From Alteromonas sp. LOR (GTDB lineage Bacteria; Pseudomonadota; Gammaproteobacteria; Enterobacterales; Alteromonadaceae), in assembly GCF_000753865.1 (NCBI RefSeq), contig NZ_JQFW01000050.1:116859-180858 (forward strand): a stretch of 64,000 nucleotides of DNA, read 5' to 3'. Made by a program: the position numbers and the translations under genes. Positions 26,930 to 37,201 of the stretch are shown here, in pieces; position 1 is the first letter of the stretch, and every line of letters starts with the position of its first letter. The notes beneath the pieces are model-generated. The model did not search any database and was not told where the DNA came from. It worked only from the letters and a program-made list of their open reading frames with translations.

Positions 26930-27787
26930 TTAGGCTGCAACCATTGCTGCTTGCAGTTTTTTCATCGCGTTCTTTTCAATCTGACGAACACGTTCTGCAG
27001 AGACTTCGTACTTGTTCGCTAAATCTTGCAGCGTAATTTTGTTATCAGCCAACCAGCGTGTTTCGATAATATCTTGGCTGCGCTCATCCAGCGTTTTAAT
27101 CGCTGAATATAAACGTTTGCTTGCTGCGGTATCCCAATCGTTATTAATAACGTCAGTTTCAACATCAGCAGTTTTGTCTTCCAAAAACTGAACAGGCGCA
27201 AAGTTGCCGGTTTCGTCTTCGTCGGCCGACAAATCAAATGCCTGATCTTGGCTGCTCATGCGTGCTTCCATTTGCAGCACTTCCTTGGTACTTACACCAA
27301 GTTCGTTTGCTACGGTTTGCACTTCTGCGTGGGTAAACCAACCTAGGCGCTTTTTCGCTTTGCGCAGGTTGAAGAAAAGTTTACGCTGAGCTTTTGTTGT
27401 CGCTACTTTAACGATGCGCCAATTTTTCAATACAAACTCATGTATTTCGGCTTTTATCCAATGAACGGCAAAAGAAACTAAGCGTACACCCACCGAAGGG
27501 TCGAATCGCTTAACCGCCTTCATTAGACCAATATTGCCTTCTTGAATAAGATCAGCTTGCGGTAATCCATAACCTGAATAAGATTTTGCAATATGCACAA
27601 CAAAGCGAAGGTGCGACATCACTAATTGACGCGCTGCCTCTAAATCTTCATCTTCGCGAAGGCGTACCGCTAACTGACGCTCTTGGTCGGCAGTAAGCAT
27701 ATCAATGCGACCTACAGCCTGCATGTAGCCTTCGATGCTACCGCTGTGTGGCACTGATAACGCCATTGATTGCAAATTGTTGCTCAT
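26930..27787 (-). CDS. rpoH: Heat-shock sigma factor sigma-32
   Basis: Directs RNA polymerase to heat-shock promoters (hslVU would be an expected target). 285 residues (E. coli 284). Region 2 [20 protein letters not shown], the RpoH box QRKLFFNLR, and the region 4 helix-turn-helix [17 protein letters not shown] are present. In E. coli it follows ftsX directly; here two EAL-HDOD genes on the opposite strand intervene. Confidence 0.98.
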   Translation of the reverse strand: MSNNLQSMALSVPHSGSIEGYMQAVGRIDMLTADQERQLAVRLREDEDLEAARQLVMSHLRFVVHIAKSYSGYGLPQADLIQEGNIGLMKAVKRFDPSVGVRLVSFAVHWIKAEIHEFVLKNWRIVKVATTKAQRKLFFNLRKAKKRLGWFTHAEVQTVANELGVSTKEVLQMEARMSSQDQAFDLSADEDETGNFAPVQFLEDKTADVETDVINNDWDTAASKRLYSAIKTLDERSQDIIETRWLADNKITLQDLANKYEVSAERVRQIEKNAMKKLQAAMVAA

Positions 27788-28382
27788 TGTTCACCTCATT
27801 AATCACCGTTCTTCATTACTTATGTAATGTGAACTGCGAGAGACCTAAATAAAAGAAAAGAAGCCCAAACGATATGTTGGTATGGGGACAACTGTTACAG
27901 TATCAAGACCTGTAGATCAAAAAAAAGTTCAAATCCCTAACAACATACCATCAAATACCAATGATAAAATATCTTTATCGACATTTTCAATATGTATACG
28001 TCAATTTCAACACTAAAACCGCGCTACAATAATAGGTCTTTAACATTACCTAAGTATACCGCAATTCCGTATAGATCGTTCACTTTTGGTCTCACTTAAT
28101 TGCGGCTTAGCGATAATAGTAAACGCAAAAGGTCACAATAAACGTCGATAATGAAAGCAAACAACAAGCTTAAAAATAAGAGCCCACATAGGAGTAAGGA
28201 TAAGAGCAAAAACAATAGATAGTAGAGTAAAACGTTGTACACGTTTAACCCAGCATGTAATCTTGTTGTTATATACTGTGATATTGTGTGAACTGTATTG
28301 TCATCTCGCGCATTTATATGCAGTAACAGGCATTAAAAACAACAATAACCTCATTGCCTAGAAAGATTGCTCAAGGATAATT
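27788..28382. other. rpoH / EAL-HDOD divergent intergenic region
   Basis: 595 nt, expected to carry the promoters of rpoH and of the first EAL-HDOD gene. It contains an 8-bp inverted pair CCGCAATT (28059-28066) / AATTGCGG (28098-28105). No further element was recognised. Confidence 0.5.
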
Positions 28383-29609
28383 ATGTTTGCATACGTCGCC
28401 AGACAGCCAATATTTAACGTAGATAGGGAAGTTTACGCTTACGAACTGCTCTTTCGCGTAGGTGAAGATAATTGCTTTCCAGACATTCCTCCCGACGAAG
28501 CAACGTCTAAAATACTCACGTCTACACACCTTAGTCTTGGTATTGAAGAAATAGCTGGGGACAAAAAAGCGTTTATTAACTTTCATCGCGATACGCTCAT
28601 GTTCCGTTTCCCTACCTCACTAGACGCCAACAAAGTGGTTATAGAAATTGTAGAAACGGTCAATGTAGATGATGCCCTTGTAGCCGCGTGCAAACACATT
28701 CGCGGGCTAGGCTACCCCATTGCCCTTGATGATTACGATATGCATGGTAAATGGGAAGCTTTTATGCCCTTTACTAGCGTCGTTAAGATTGATATCACAG
28801 AGATAGCCCACGACAAAATTCCTGCACTGGTAGAACGCTTTAAAGCGAACAAAATGAAGTTAGTGGCAGAAAAGATTGAAACCTACGAGGAGTTCCATAA
28901 GTTTAAGGAAATGGGGTTCGACTACTTTCAAGGCTATTTTCTTGCACGCCCTGAAATTGTAAGGCATCGCAAGTTAGGCCCAAACAACCTTACAATGTTA
29001 GAGCTACTGGCGCTAAGTAGTGAGGCGTCTCTTGACCTTGAAAAAGTTAAAACCATCATGGAAAGAGACCCGTCGTTAACGTATTTACTGCTGCGGTTTA
29101 TTAACAATCCAATGGTTAATAAACGCCACACAATTAATTCGCTCAAGCACGCATTAAATTTCATGGGCGAAGTGGAAGTTAAGAAGTTTCTCTCGTTGCT
29201 AGCCTTAGCAAACCTAAGCGAAGGTCAGCCCACCGAACTCATGCAGATGGCTTTAGTTAGGGCGAAATTTTGCGAACTAGCCTACCTTGCCGTAAGCAAA
29301 GATAAGAATTCCCATACTGGTTTTTTAGCTGGTTTGCTCTCACTGCTCGACGCCATGATGGAACAGCGTATTGAGGACTTAGTTAATAAAGTACCGATTG
29401 ACGACGATGTAAAAGATGCGCTTTGCGGCAAACCCAATTTACTCAGGGAGTGCCTTACCTTGTCTCAGCATTTTGAGACGGCGCGATGGGCAGGCATTAA
29501 GCAATTTGCCGCCAAATACAAAGTTAATCAGGCCCTACTTCATAGCTATTACAACGAAGCCATAAAATGGGCGAAGCATATTCACAATGCCGCGCTTGAT
29601 AAAGACTAG
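28383..29609 (+). CDS. EAL-HDOD signalling protein 1 (catalytic residues mostly kept)
   Basis: 408 residues: EAL domain (about 1-200) of the c-di-GMP phosphodiesterase fold and HDOD domain (about 200-400). Conserved positions present are Glu21 (YELLF in place of EAL), Asn66 (FINFH), Glu88, Asp116-Asp117 (ALDDYD), Lys135 (VKIDIT), Glu163, Glu166 and Gln183 (FQGYF), so catalysis or c-di-GMP binding is possible. HDOD proteins of this type control motility and biofilm in Vibrio (CdgJ). AAGGA lies before ATG. First of two tandem paralogues. Confidence 0.9.
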   Translation: MFAYVARQPIFNVDREVYAYELLFRVGEDNCFPDIPPDEATSKILTSTHLSLGIEEIAGDKKAFINFHRDTLMFRFPTSLDANKVVIEIVETVNVDDALVAACKHIRGLGYPIALDDYDMHGKWEAFMPFTSVVKIDITEIAHDKIPALVERFKANKMKLVAEKIETYEEFHKFKEMGFDYFQGYFLARPEIVRHRKLGPNNLTMLELLALSSEASLDLEKVKTIMERDPSLTYLLLRFINNPMVNKRHTINSLKHALNFMGEVEVKKFLSLLALANLSEGQPTELMQMALVRAKFCELAYLAVSKDKNSHTGFLAGLLSLLDAMMEQRIEDLVNKVPIDDDVKDALCGKPNLLRECLTLSQHFETARWAGIKQFAAKYKVNQALLHSYYNEAIKWAKHIHNAALDKD

Positions 29610-29970
29610 TTCGTCAAAAAGCTGATTAGTCAAAAAGGCTTACTCATCAAAAGCCTAGATTGTCAAAAGAGCAGTATGCGAAAAAAGTGGTGCGCTGAAA
29701 GAGAATGACTCTTTGATAAACTGGTAGTCATTAAATTAACAGTATTAGTATTGTGCGAAAAGGCTCATTATCATAATCTTATCGCCAGTTCTCATCCTCT
29801 ACCTGCGGGTTATTTGAGCGCTCAGAGCCACTATAATAAGTTAAGAGTTTAGGTTTAAGGTCGATAATCTCTTCCTAATAGACTAAAAAATAGTAAAAAG
29901 CGGTTATACGTTAGCTGAGGCAATACGCCTAGTAGCACAAAATTATTTAGCGCCTTATCAGGGATCACAT
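29610..29970. other. Gap between the EAL-HDOD paralogues
   Basis: 361 nt. The first 80 nt contain four loosely spaced copies of TCAAAA within a degenerate repeat of about 17 bp (29613-29680). The rest is AT-rich and may hold a second promoter, as the gap is long for an operon. Confidence 0.45.
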
Positions 29971-31212
29971 ATGTTCGCGTTTATAGCTCGTCAGCCAATT
30001 CTAGATAAAGAAAAAAGTGTATTTGCCTACGAGCTACTTTTCAGAGATGGAAAAGGCGGCGCTTACCCAGAACACCAAGAAGAAAAGTCTAAATTTATCG
30101 CTGATAATTTTCACCCTCTCGGGCTTGATGACATTAGCGGTGAAAAAACATCGTTTATTACGTTTTCAACCGACACCCTTGTGTCGCGTTTTCCCACAAA
30201 CTTAAACCCCGAGTCTGTGGTTGTTGAGCTTGCTAACCCAGCTGATACGAGCAATGGTTTATTTGAAGCGTGTCAGCATATCAAGCAAATGGGATTTAAG
30301 CTTGCCATCGACGATCCAATGATGATTGGGTCTGAACATGATATTTTTCCACTTATCGATATTGTAAAAGTAGATGTATCTAAAGCCCGTTTTGAAAACG
30401 TTGAAAAACACATCCCACGCTATCGTGAAGAGAACAAAAAGCTCGTTGCCGAGCAGGTAGATACCCAAGACAGTTTCGCATCCTGTATCGACCTTGGGTT
30501 TGATTTCTTCCAGGGTTACTTTTTCTCTCAGCCAGAAGCGCGAATTCTTAAACAGCTGCCCGCTTCTAAAATGAATATTGTTGATTTGATGGCTGAAAGT
30601 GGCAAAGTGAATTTTGACATTGCCCGTACCACACAAATTATTGAGCGTGATGCTACGTTAAGCTTTTTGCTTCTTAAATTTATTAACAACCCTGCCATCA
30701 ATAAACGCTATAAAATCACCTCCCTTAAACACGCACTAAATTATATGGGCGAGGTAGAGATTAAGAAGTTTATTGCACTGCTAAGCCTGACGAATATTGC
30801 CGACGATAAACCCCTTGAGATCATTCACATGTCGTTGGTGAGAGCGAAGTTCTTTGACTTATTGGCTGAGCGACGAGGCTTTAAAAACAATCCTCCTATC
30901 GCATTTTTGGTTGGGTTATTTTCACTGCTTGAAGGGCTGCTCGATCAATCGATGACCGATATCGTTAAACAGCTTCCGCTGTCTGATGATGTTAACGACG
31001 CTTTATTGGGGAAAAACAGGGAGCTGAACAACTATTCAGCCCTTGTGCGCGGCTTCGAAAGCGCAATCTGGATGACAGTGATAAAGCAGGCCAAGTTGCT
31101 CGACATCGACCAGAAACAGCTTCACGTACTGTACAATCAGGCTATCGTGTGGGGCAACGGCATTAGAAGCGCTATTTCAGCTCACTTTCCAACGGCAAGA
31201 GCCGAAGGCTAA
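29971..31212 (+). CDS. EAL-HDOD signalling protein 2 (degenerate EAL)
   Basis: 413-residue paralogue of the preceding gene with the same domain order. Glu20-equivalent (YELLF), Glu86, Asp114-Asp115, Lys133, Glu161 and Gln181 remain, but the substrate-site Asn is Thr64 (FITFS) and the second Glu of AExxE is Asp164. It is therefore more likely a non-catalytic binder or scaffold. The HDOD part (about 200-400) is better conserved between the two. AGGGA precedes ATG. Probably arose by duplication. Confidence 0.9.
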   Translation: MFAFIARQPILDKEKSVFAYELLFRDGKGGAYPEHQEEKSKFIADNFHPLGLDDISGEKTSFITFSTDTLVSRFPTNLNPESVVVELANPADTSNGLFEACQHIKQMGFKLAIDDPMMIGSEHDIFPLIDIVKVDVSKARFENVEKHIPRYREENKKLVAEQVDTQDSFASCIDLGFDFFQGYFFSQPEARILKQLPASKMNIVDLMAESGKVNFDIARTTQIIERDATLSFLLLKFINNPAINKRYKITSLKHALNYMGEVEIKKFIALLSLTNIADDKPLEIIHMSLVRAKFFDLLAERRGFKNNPPIAFLVGLFSLLEGLLDQSMTDIVKQLPLSDDVNDALLGKNRELNNYSALVRGFESAIWMTVIKQAKLLDIDQKQLHVLYNQAIVWGNGIRSAISAHFPTARAEG

Positions 31213-31275
31213 AGTAACGCGAGCTGTGGTTTTATCTAGCTTCTATTTGAGCTCTATTGACGTTCTGCTAGCACC

Positions 31276-32256
31276 CTATTTGGGCTCTATTTGACGAACG
31301 TGACGCTGAACAGAAATAAGCGAACCCAGTAGACCAAGCAATACTGAAAGCCCTAGCATAGTGAGTAATGCACTGCCGGTAAGCCCAGTAATATTAAACT
31401 CTTTTTGGTACATTGCGGCAAAGGTGGTAATACTGCTGTCCATCCACCACAAAATAATAATAACGGCAAACCACGCCATCAGCCCGCCTAAAAGCCCATA
31501 CCAAAAACCCGTATACAAAAAGGGACGATGAATAAAGGCGTCTGTTGCCCCCACCAGCTTCATCACCACTATTTCATCGTATTTATTGAGAATATTCAGA
31601 CGAATGGTGTTGCCGATAATCAGCACAACCGCAATGAAGAGCAGCACGCCAATCAGCATCACCAAGTCGCTCGCTATCGCAATAACAGCGTAAAGCCGCT
31701 CTAGCCATTCAATGTCCAACTTGCCAATATCGACCTCTCGTTGCTGCCTTAATCTATCTAGCAGTGCACGAGCGGCACTTGGCGACGCGTTTTTATCGGT
31801 AGGAGTAACGAGTACCACATCAGGTAAGGGGTTTTTCTCCAAGTACGCAATAGCATCACCTAGCCCCGATAAATGCTGAAACTCCTTGAGCGCATCATCA
31901 GCGGGAATATAAACCACACTTTCAATTTCTTGCCAGGTATTCAGCCGTGTCACCAACTGCTGAGAACGGTTAGCACTTATATTGGGTGTGAGGAATAAGG
32001 ATATTTCCGATGCTTGCTCCCACCCCGCTGTAATTTTCTCTGTATTCTTAACCATGATGTACAAGGTACTTGGTAAGGTAATACTTAGCCCGAGCACACC
32101 AATGGTCATTAACGACGCGAGTGGCTGACGCCAAAGCTCACCTAAACTCGATAGTGCTTGTCTAACATGACTCACGAAGAACATGACGAAGGCTTGCAGC
32201 ACTGACACTTTTGAAGAAGACGCGCCTTTTGCTCGCCCTTTAAAAAGAATACTCAT
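31276..32256 (-). CDS. ftsX: FtsX, membrane subunit of the FtsEX division complex
   Basis: Four-helix membrane protein that, with FtsE, activates septal peptidoglycan hydrolases through its periplasmic loop (about 75-185). 326 residues with hydrophobic segments near 45-65, 185-210, 240-265 and 290-315, and an FtsX-type C-terminal permease fold. Overlaps ftsE by 4 nt. Confidence 0.96.
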   Translation of the reverse strand: MSILFKGRAKGASSSKVSVLQAFVMFFVSHVRQALSSLGELWRQPLASLMTIGVLGLSITLPSTLYIMVKNTEKITAGWEQASEISLFLTPNISANRSQQLVTRLNTWQEIESVVYIPADDALKEFQHLSGLGDAIAYLEKNPLPDVVLVTPTDKNASPSAARALLDRLRQQREVDIGKLDIEWLERLYAVIAIASDLVMLIGVLLFIAVVLIIGNTIRLNILNKYDEIVVMKLVGATDAFIHRPFLYTGFWYGLLGGLMAWFAVIIILWWMDSSITTFAAMYQKEFNITGLTGSALLTMLGLSVLLGLLGSLISVQRHVRQIEPK

Positions 32257-32960
32257 CGTCGGTCACCCTCGCTGTGGCTGCCGGAGAAGTCGCTATCGGT
32301 AAGCCCGTCAGTAATCATTTGCCCGTTTTTCAACGTGAGCGTGCGATAGCGCATGCGTGCTATGAGTCCTAAATCATGGGTAGCGATGAGCACTGAAACA
32401 CCCGCTTGGTTAAAATCTTCAAACAAACGAATAATTTCCATGGACAGTTTAGGGTCTAAATTACCGGTAGGCTCATCGGCCAGCAGTAACGGTGGTTTGT
32501 TAACCACGGCTCTGGCGATACCTACACGCTGCTGCTCTCCGCCAGAAAGGGTTATAGGCAAACTGCGGCTTTTATCCCGTAGTCCAACCATCTCCAGCGC
32601 AGCATCAACCCGCTTGCGAATTTCTTTGTGCGTATAACCTTCTATAACGAGAGGCAAAGCAACGTTATCAGCAACGGTTTTGTCCATTAACAGCTGGTGG
32701 CTTTGAAATATCATGCCGATATCGCGACGTATAAACGCAATGTCTCGTCGGGTTATTTTATTCAGATCGTGGCCGTTAATTAAAACGCGGCCCACAGTAG
32801 GACGTTCCATAATACTAATGAGTTTGAGCAAGGTACTTTTACCTGCACCTGAATGCCCAGTTAAAAAGGCCATCTCGCCAGGCGCAATGTGAAAGTTCAC
32901 CTTGCTTAATGCCCGCTGACCACCGGGATAGGTTTTGCTTACCTGCTCAAACTTTATCAT
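32253..32960 (-). CDS. ftsE: FtsE, ATPase subunit of FtsEX
   Basis: Cytoplasmic ABC ATPase, 235 residues. Walker A GHSGAGKST, Q-loop FQSHQLLMD, signature LSGGEQQRVGIARA, Walker B LLLADEPTGNLDP and switch His ATHD are intact. AGGG precedes ATG. Between ftsY and ftsX, as in most gammaproteobacteria. Confidence 0.97.
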   Translation of the reverse strand: MIKFEQVSKTYPGGQRALSKVNFHIAPGEMAFLTGHSGAGKSTLLKLISIMERPTVGRVLINGHDLNKITRRDIAFIRRDIGMIFQSHQLLMDKTVADNVALPLVIEGYTHKEIRKRVDAALEMVGLRDKSRSLPITLSGGEQQRVGIARAVVNKPPLLLADEPTGNLDPKLSMEIIRLFEDFNQAGVSVLIATHDLGLIARMRYRTLTLKNGQMITDGLTDSDFSGSHSEGDRR

Positions 32961-32985
32961 TTTAAAACCCTACAACCTGAATCAA

Positions 32986-34716
32986 CTAGCTTGCTGGTGT
33001 ATCTAACTCGCTAAACAGGGCGTCAATAAACTCTTCGCCATCGAACTGGCGCAGGTCGTCAATACTCTCGCCCACACCAATGTACCGTATAGGAATACCG
33101 AACTGATCTGCAACTGAAAAGATAACGCCGCCTTTTGCAGTGCCATCTAACTTCGTTAACGTTATTCCGGTTAAGCCCACCGCTTCGTTAAATAGCTTGG
33201 CTTGGCTAATCGCGTTTTGCCCTGTTCCAGCATCTAGCGTTAACATAACCTCATGGGGTGCATTAGGGTTAAGCTTTTTCATTACCCTAACCACTTTTTT
33301 GAGCTCTTCCATCAGGTTGTCTTTATTTTGTAAGCGTCCTGCCGTATCGGCAATCAGTATGTCCGTCCCGCGAGATTTGGCCGCTTCCAATGCATCGTAA
33401 AGCACTGAAGCACTGTCTGCACCGGTGTGCTGAGCAATAACTGGAATGCTGTTGCGCTCGCCCCATACTTGAAGCTGCTCTACTGCGGCGGCGCGGAACG
33501 TATCTCCCGCTGCTAACATGACTTTTTTGCCCTGCTGCTGAAACTGCTTGGCCAGCTTTCCGATAGTGGTGGTTTTACCGACGCCGTTAACGCCAACCAT
33601 AAGAATAACAAACGGCCCTTCGTCAGAATTGTGCTTTTGTAACGCGTCGCTTAGCGGTACATTCACATTCGCCAACATGCCTGACATTTGCTGCTTTAAA
33701 ATATCTAACAAGGCTTCAGCGTCTTTAAGATCTTTACGAGAAGCACTGTCGGTAAGGTGTTTGATGATTTTCTGCGTCGTATCCATACCCACATCGGCAA
33801 CGAGCAACTGTGTTTCTAAGTCTTCGTAAAGCTCATCATCAATGGCTTTGCCTTTAAATAAGCTAACAATGCCACTACCAAGGTTTTCTTTGGTGCGCGA
33901 TAGGCTTTCTTTTAGGCGAGCAAATAAGGATTTCTTTTCCTTGGCTTGCGGCGCATCTTTAGCTTGCGGCGTCTCTTTCACTTGAGGCTCTAATTCAGCT
34001 TCGCCAAGCTCGCCGTCAATCGTCTCTTCTTCTGCGCTAACTGGAGTATTCGCTTCAGCAGTGGCCTCAGTACTGTTAGTAGAAGAGCCGTCAGCGGTAA
34101 TTTTTGCTGCAGTATCGGCCACGGCTTCAGAGGTAAGAGAATCAGAGGCTAGCGAATCAGAAGTTTGTGCCTCAGAAGATGAAGTATCAACTATTGAAAC
34201 GTCAGCTTTTTGCAAAGCTTTTTCTTCTGCAAGCACTTCTGCTTCAACACTGGCTGCTGAGGCATCGTCTAGCGGCGTTGCTGCTTCATCAAAAGACGTT
34301 GAAGCAGACGCGCCTGCTTCATCAGATGAGAAATCTAAAGGCTGCTTTTCTTCACTTTCAACAGCGTCAACAACCGTATTGTGAATCGCTTCGTTCCCGT
34401 CAGTGACAGTAGGCGTAATTTGAGAGGCAGCCTCTTGCTGCTCTACATTTGCCGTTGTCTGGGTAGATACTGTCTCAGCAGGTTTTTCTGACGACTTATC
34501 GTCTAGCGCAGTTTCACCAACAGCCTCGACTTTTTCTGTCTCGGCTGTTTCAACCTTCGCCGCATTGACTTCGGTGCTCTCTAACGCGGAGCTCTCTACC
34601 TCTTTTTTGTCGGCAACAGGGTTCGCCGCTTCCTGTGCAGCCTGCTCTTTTGCTTGCTGCTCTTTTTGTTTCTCTGCTTTTTTGTTCTTGCTGAACCAGC
34701 CAAAGAGTTTCGACAT
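32986..34716 (-). CDS. ftsY: FtsY, signal-recognition-particle receptor
   Basis: SRP GTPase that delivers ribosome-nascent chains to SecYEG. 576 residues: an N-terminal basic start (MSKLFGWFSKNKK), a long acidic Ala/Glu/Ser/Thr-rich A-domain of low complexity (about 20-265), then the NG domain (about 270-576). GTPase motifs are GVNGVGKTTTIGKLA, DTAGRLQNKDNLMEEL and TKLDGTAKGG. Longer than the 497-residue E. coli protein because of the A-domain. Divergent from rsmD. Confidence 0.97.
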   Translation of the reverse strand: MSKLFGWFSKNKKAEKQKEQQAKEQAAQEAANPVADKKEVESSALESTEVNAAKVETAETEKVEAVGETALDDKSSEKPAETVSTQTTANVEQQEAASQITPTVTDGNEAIHNTVVDAVESEEKQPLDFSSDEAGASASTSFDEAATPLDDASAASVEAEVLAEEKALQKADVSIVDTSSSEAQTSDSLASDSLTSEAVADTAAKITADGSSTNSTEATAEANTPVSAEEETIDGELGEAELEPQVKETPQAKDAPQAKEKKSLFARLKESLSRTKENLGSGIVSLFKGKAIDDELYEDLETQLLVADVGMDTTQKIIKHLTDSASRKDLKDAEALLDILKQQMSGMLANVNVPLSDALQKHNSDEGPFVILMVGVNGVGKTTTIGKLAKQFQQQGKKVMLAAGDTFRAAAVEQLQVWGERNSIPVIAQHTGADSASVLYDALEAAKSRGTDILIADTAGRLQNKDNLMEELKKVVRVMKKLNPNAPHEVMLTLDAGTGQNAISQAKLFNEAVGLTGITLTKLDGTAKGGVIFSVADQFGIPIRYIGVGESIDDLRQFDGEEFIDALFSELDTPAS

Positions 34717-34782
34717 TGTTAGGACAAATCCTTATAAATTCTGAACAAATTCGGCTACACTTGCCGTCTAATATATAAAAGC

Positions 34783-35472
34783 ATGATACCACTGTCAGTC
34801 ACTATGAAGCGAGTTTCTCACCCGTCAAGGGGCATATCTTCTACAAAAAAACGCCAGCCAGCAAAATTAGACAAAAAAAAGCGAGGGCTTATCCGCATTA
34901 TTAGCGGTCAATGGCGTGGAAAACGACTTCCCGTGCTCGATGCTGAAGGGTTGAGACCCACTACTGACAGAAACAAAGAAACCTTGTTTAATTGGCTAAT
35001 GGCCTACGTTGACGATGCCAAATGTTTAGATGTTTTCGCGGGTTCTGGGGGTTTAGGCTTAGAAGCCTTGTCTCGCTATGCGAGTCGGTGTGACTTTATT
35101 GAGTTAGACAGGCAAGCCAGCGAGCAATTAAGTAAAAACCTACAAACGCTTAACGTTAATGATTCTAACGTAGCTAAAGTACATCAAGGTGATGCCCTAA
35201 AAGTGGTTAAACAGTTAACCGGCACACAGTACGACATCGTGTTTATCGACCCGCCATTTTATCAACATTTGGTAGCACCCGTCGTCAGTGAAATAGTGAA
35301 CGCAAACCTTGTTTGTGAAGGCAGCATGATTTACATCGAGCACGAAACCGAGCTTGAATCATTGCCACTTCCTAGTCACTGGCATGTGGTAAAAGAAAAG
35401 CGAACTGGCTCATTGGTGTACATGCTTGTTGAAGTAGGCGAGACAAGCCCGCCCGTCTTAGAATACGCCTAA
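34783..35472 (+). CDS. rsmD: 16S rRNA m2G966 methyltransferase RsmD
   Basis: SAM-dependent methyltransferase acting on G966 of 16S rRNA. 229 residues. SAM loop VFAGSGGLGLEALSR and catalytic FIDPPFY are present. Start is uncertain: ATG 34783 or ATG 34804, neither with a clear ribosome site; the basic N-terminal tail before GLIRIISGQWRG is variable in the family. Its last 4 nt overlap convergent yjaG. Confidence 0.95.
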   Translation: MIPLSVTMKRVSHPSRGISSTKKRQPAKLDKKKRGLIRIISGQWRGKRLPVLDAEGLRPTTDRNKETLFNWLMAYVDDAKCLDVFAGSGGLGLEALSRYASRCDFIELDRQASEQLSKNLQTLNVNDSNVAKVHQGDALKVVKQLTGTQYDIVFIDPPFYQHLVAPVVSEIVNANLVCEGSMIYIEHETELESLPLPSHWHVVKEKRTGSLVYMLVEVGETSPPVLEYA

Positions 35473-36050
35473 CTTAAATCAAGACCAATATTTGACATAC
35501 CAGCCTCAAGCGCAAGGGCTCGCATATCGTCGGCCGCTTTCGCTGGCGATTTCGCTTGCTCAATATAGTCAAGCAGCTCGTTTTGCACTTCTACTTCAAA
35601 CGCCATTAATGGGTGGTCTTTCACTGAGTCGTCATCGGCTTCGCCCGTGGCAAGCAAGTACGCCTCAACGCTGCCTTGAGAAAGCTTGCTAATGACTACT
35701 GCGCCCTGAGGGTCGTCGCCAGCGACGAGGTTAAGCAAGGAAGCAAGGCCAATAGCCGCATCGATAGCAGGATAAACGCCATAGTTGTCGTGAGATTCTG
35801 TATCAGGCGTAGCCACTTCCACTTTTTCAAGCTGAACCGCCATATTGAATTTACTCTTTGGTGACTTTAGGGTTTCCCAAACCAAATTAAGGCAGTTTCT
35901 AAGCGCTGGTGCATCGCCAGATTCTGTAACTTCGCAAAATAAAGCGTAGTTTGGCAGCATCCGTTCAAGCAGTGCTGCCGCAAACGCAATGGCCTTGTGA
36001 CCTTCTAACGCTCTTACACGAGCGAATGTATTTAGTTTTTGCTTTGCCAT
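35469..36050 (-). CDS. yjaG: YjaG-family protein (DUF416)
   Basis: 193-residue soluble protein of unknown function. Family blocks LERMLPNYALFCE, LNLVWETL, DNYGVYPAIDAAIGL and the end EAGMSNIGLDLS align with E. coli YjaG as remembered. Its start codon overlaps the yhgN stop (TAATG), indicating coupling. Confidence 0.88.
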   Translation of the reverse strand: MAKQKLNTFARVRALEGHKAIAFAAALLERMLPNYALFCEVTESGDAPALRNCLNLVWETLKSPKSKFNMAVQLEKVEVATPDTESHDNYGVYPAIDAAIGLASLLNLVAGDDPQGAVVISKLSQGSVEAYLLATGEADDDSVKDHPLMAFEVEVQNELLDYIEQAKSPAKAADDMRALALEAGMSNIGLDLS

Positions 36051-36652
36051 TAAAGTGCTCCAGCGGCGTGGATAAAGTATTTGGTAACGCCATCAAGTAG
36101 CATCTGAATGGCAATCATGACTAGGATCATACCCATTAATCGCTCCATAGCAACTAAACCGCGTTCACCGAGTATTTTATGAAATACATTGGAAAACATA
36201 AGGATCACCGCGCTAATTGACCATGACGCCGCAAGCGCAATAGACCAATCAGTCATTCGATCGGGAGATTGATTCGCCAATAATATTAATGCGGCCAGCG
36301 TAGATGGCCCTGCAATCATTGGAATAGCAAGAGGCACAAGAAAGGGTTCTTCTCCCACTGCAAGACCACTTGGATTTCCCGATGATGGAAAAATCATTTT
36401 TAATGCAATGAGAAACAAAATTATACCACCCGCAATACTGACGGTTTCTTGTTCAACATTGAGAAAATTAAGTACCGACTGACCGCTAAATAAAAATAGA
36501 AATAGGATGAATAGTGCAAACAGCAGCTCTCTTATTAAAATAAACTGGCGACGTTTAGGCTCTATCGATTTCAGAACCGACATAAACACGGGTAAATTGC
36601 CCAGCGGATCCATGATCAAAAAAAGCATAATCGCGGCGGACCAAGTATCCAT
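36050..36652 (-). CDS. yhgN: MarC-family inner-membrane protein, YhgN-like
   Basis: Six-helix membrane protein (UPF0056/MarC), 200 residues. Start region LFLIMDPLGNLPVFMSVLK and the central GEEPFLVPLAIPMIAGPS match YhgN closely. Transport function in the family is unproven. First gene of a two-gene unit with yjaG. Confidence 0.9.
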   Translation of the reverse strand: MDTWSAAIMLFLIMDPLGNLPVFMSVLKSIEPKRRQFILIRELLFALFILFLFLFSGQSVLNFLNVEQETVSIAGGIILFLIALKMIFPSSGNPSGLAVGEEPFLVPLAIPMIAGPSTLAALILLANQSPDRMTDWSIALAASWSISAVILMFSNVFHKILGERGLVAMERLMGMILVMIAIQMLLDGVTKYFIHAAGAL

Positions 36653-37201
36653 TGTTGTTTATCTCCGGTAGAAAGTGTGTCAAAACACGCTGATGGCGTT
36701 GAACAATCGCTTGCGCTGCTATAAAAGCGTAATGGTAAACTAACTCCACCAGGTAAAAAACACTTAACGCATTCATATATTTAAATAAGGTCGTGTTGAC
36801 CATCATTTTCTACATTTAGCCCTGCCGTCCACGTCTAAACTGCTTGGGACAGCTTTTTTGCGGCTTTCTTGATAAATTTCGTCTATATTATTCATTATTC
36901 TCGACCAACAGCACTCATTTTGAAACATCTTGAGCGTCTTATTTTGAGCAACATATAGCCACGCTAGCTGTCTAGCTATGATATATGAACATGGTGGCTC
37001 AATATGACAAGTAAGCAGCGCTGTCTGGAGTGGGCGTTAGATATTCTACTCGTCTCATTGTGTGGCTGAGCTAACAAAGGTCTGAGTGCTGGTAAGAGAC
37101 CTGTCGCTGTTGTACTGCCAACACGAACAGGGGAATGAGCTTTTACTATAAAAGCTACGATTGCTATTTCTATTACAAAAACAATATACGGAATTGAAAC
37201 A
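36653..37201. other. Intergenic region, yhgN to the small HTH gene
   Basis: 549 nt with promoters expected for both divergent genes. Nothing coding and no clear repeat was seen. Confidence 0.5.

Noticed and set aside
28059..28105. Possible third copy of the 115-bp element (CCGTATAGATCGTT resembles CCGGATAGATAGTT)
   Set aside because: Similarity covers only about 15 nt with mismatches and does not extend.
36555..36806. 83-residue open frame overlapping the yhgN start
   Set aside because: It overlaps a well-supported gene in another frame, with no ribosome site or recognisable domain.
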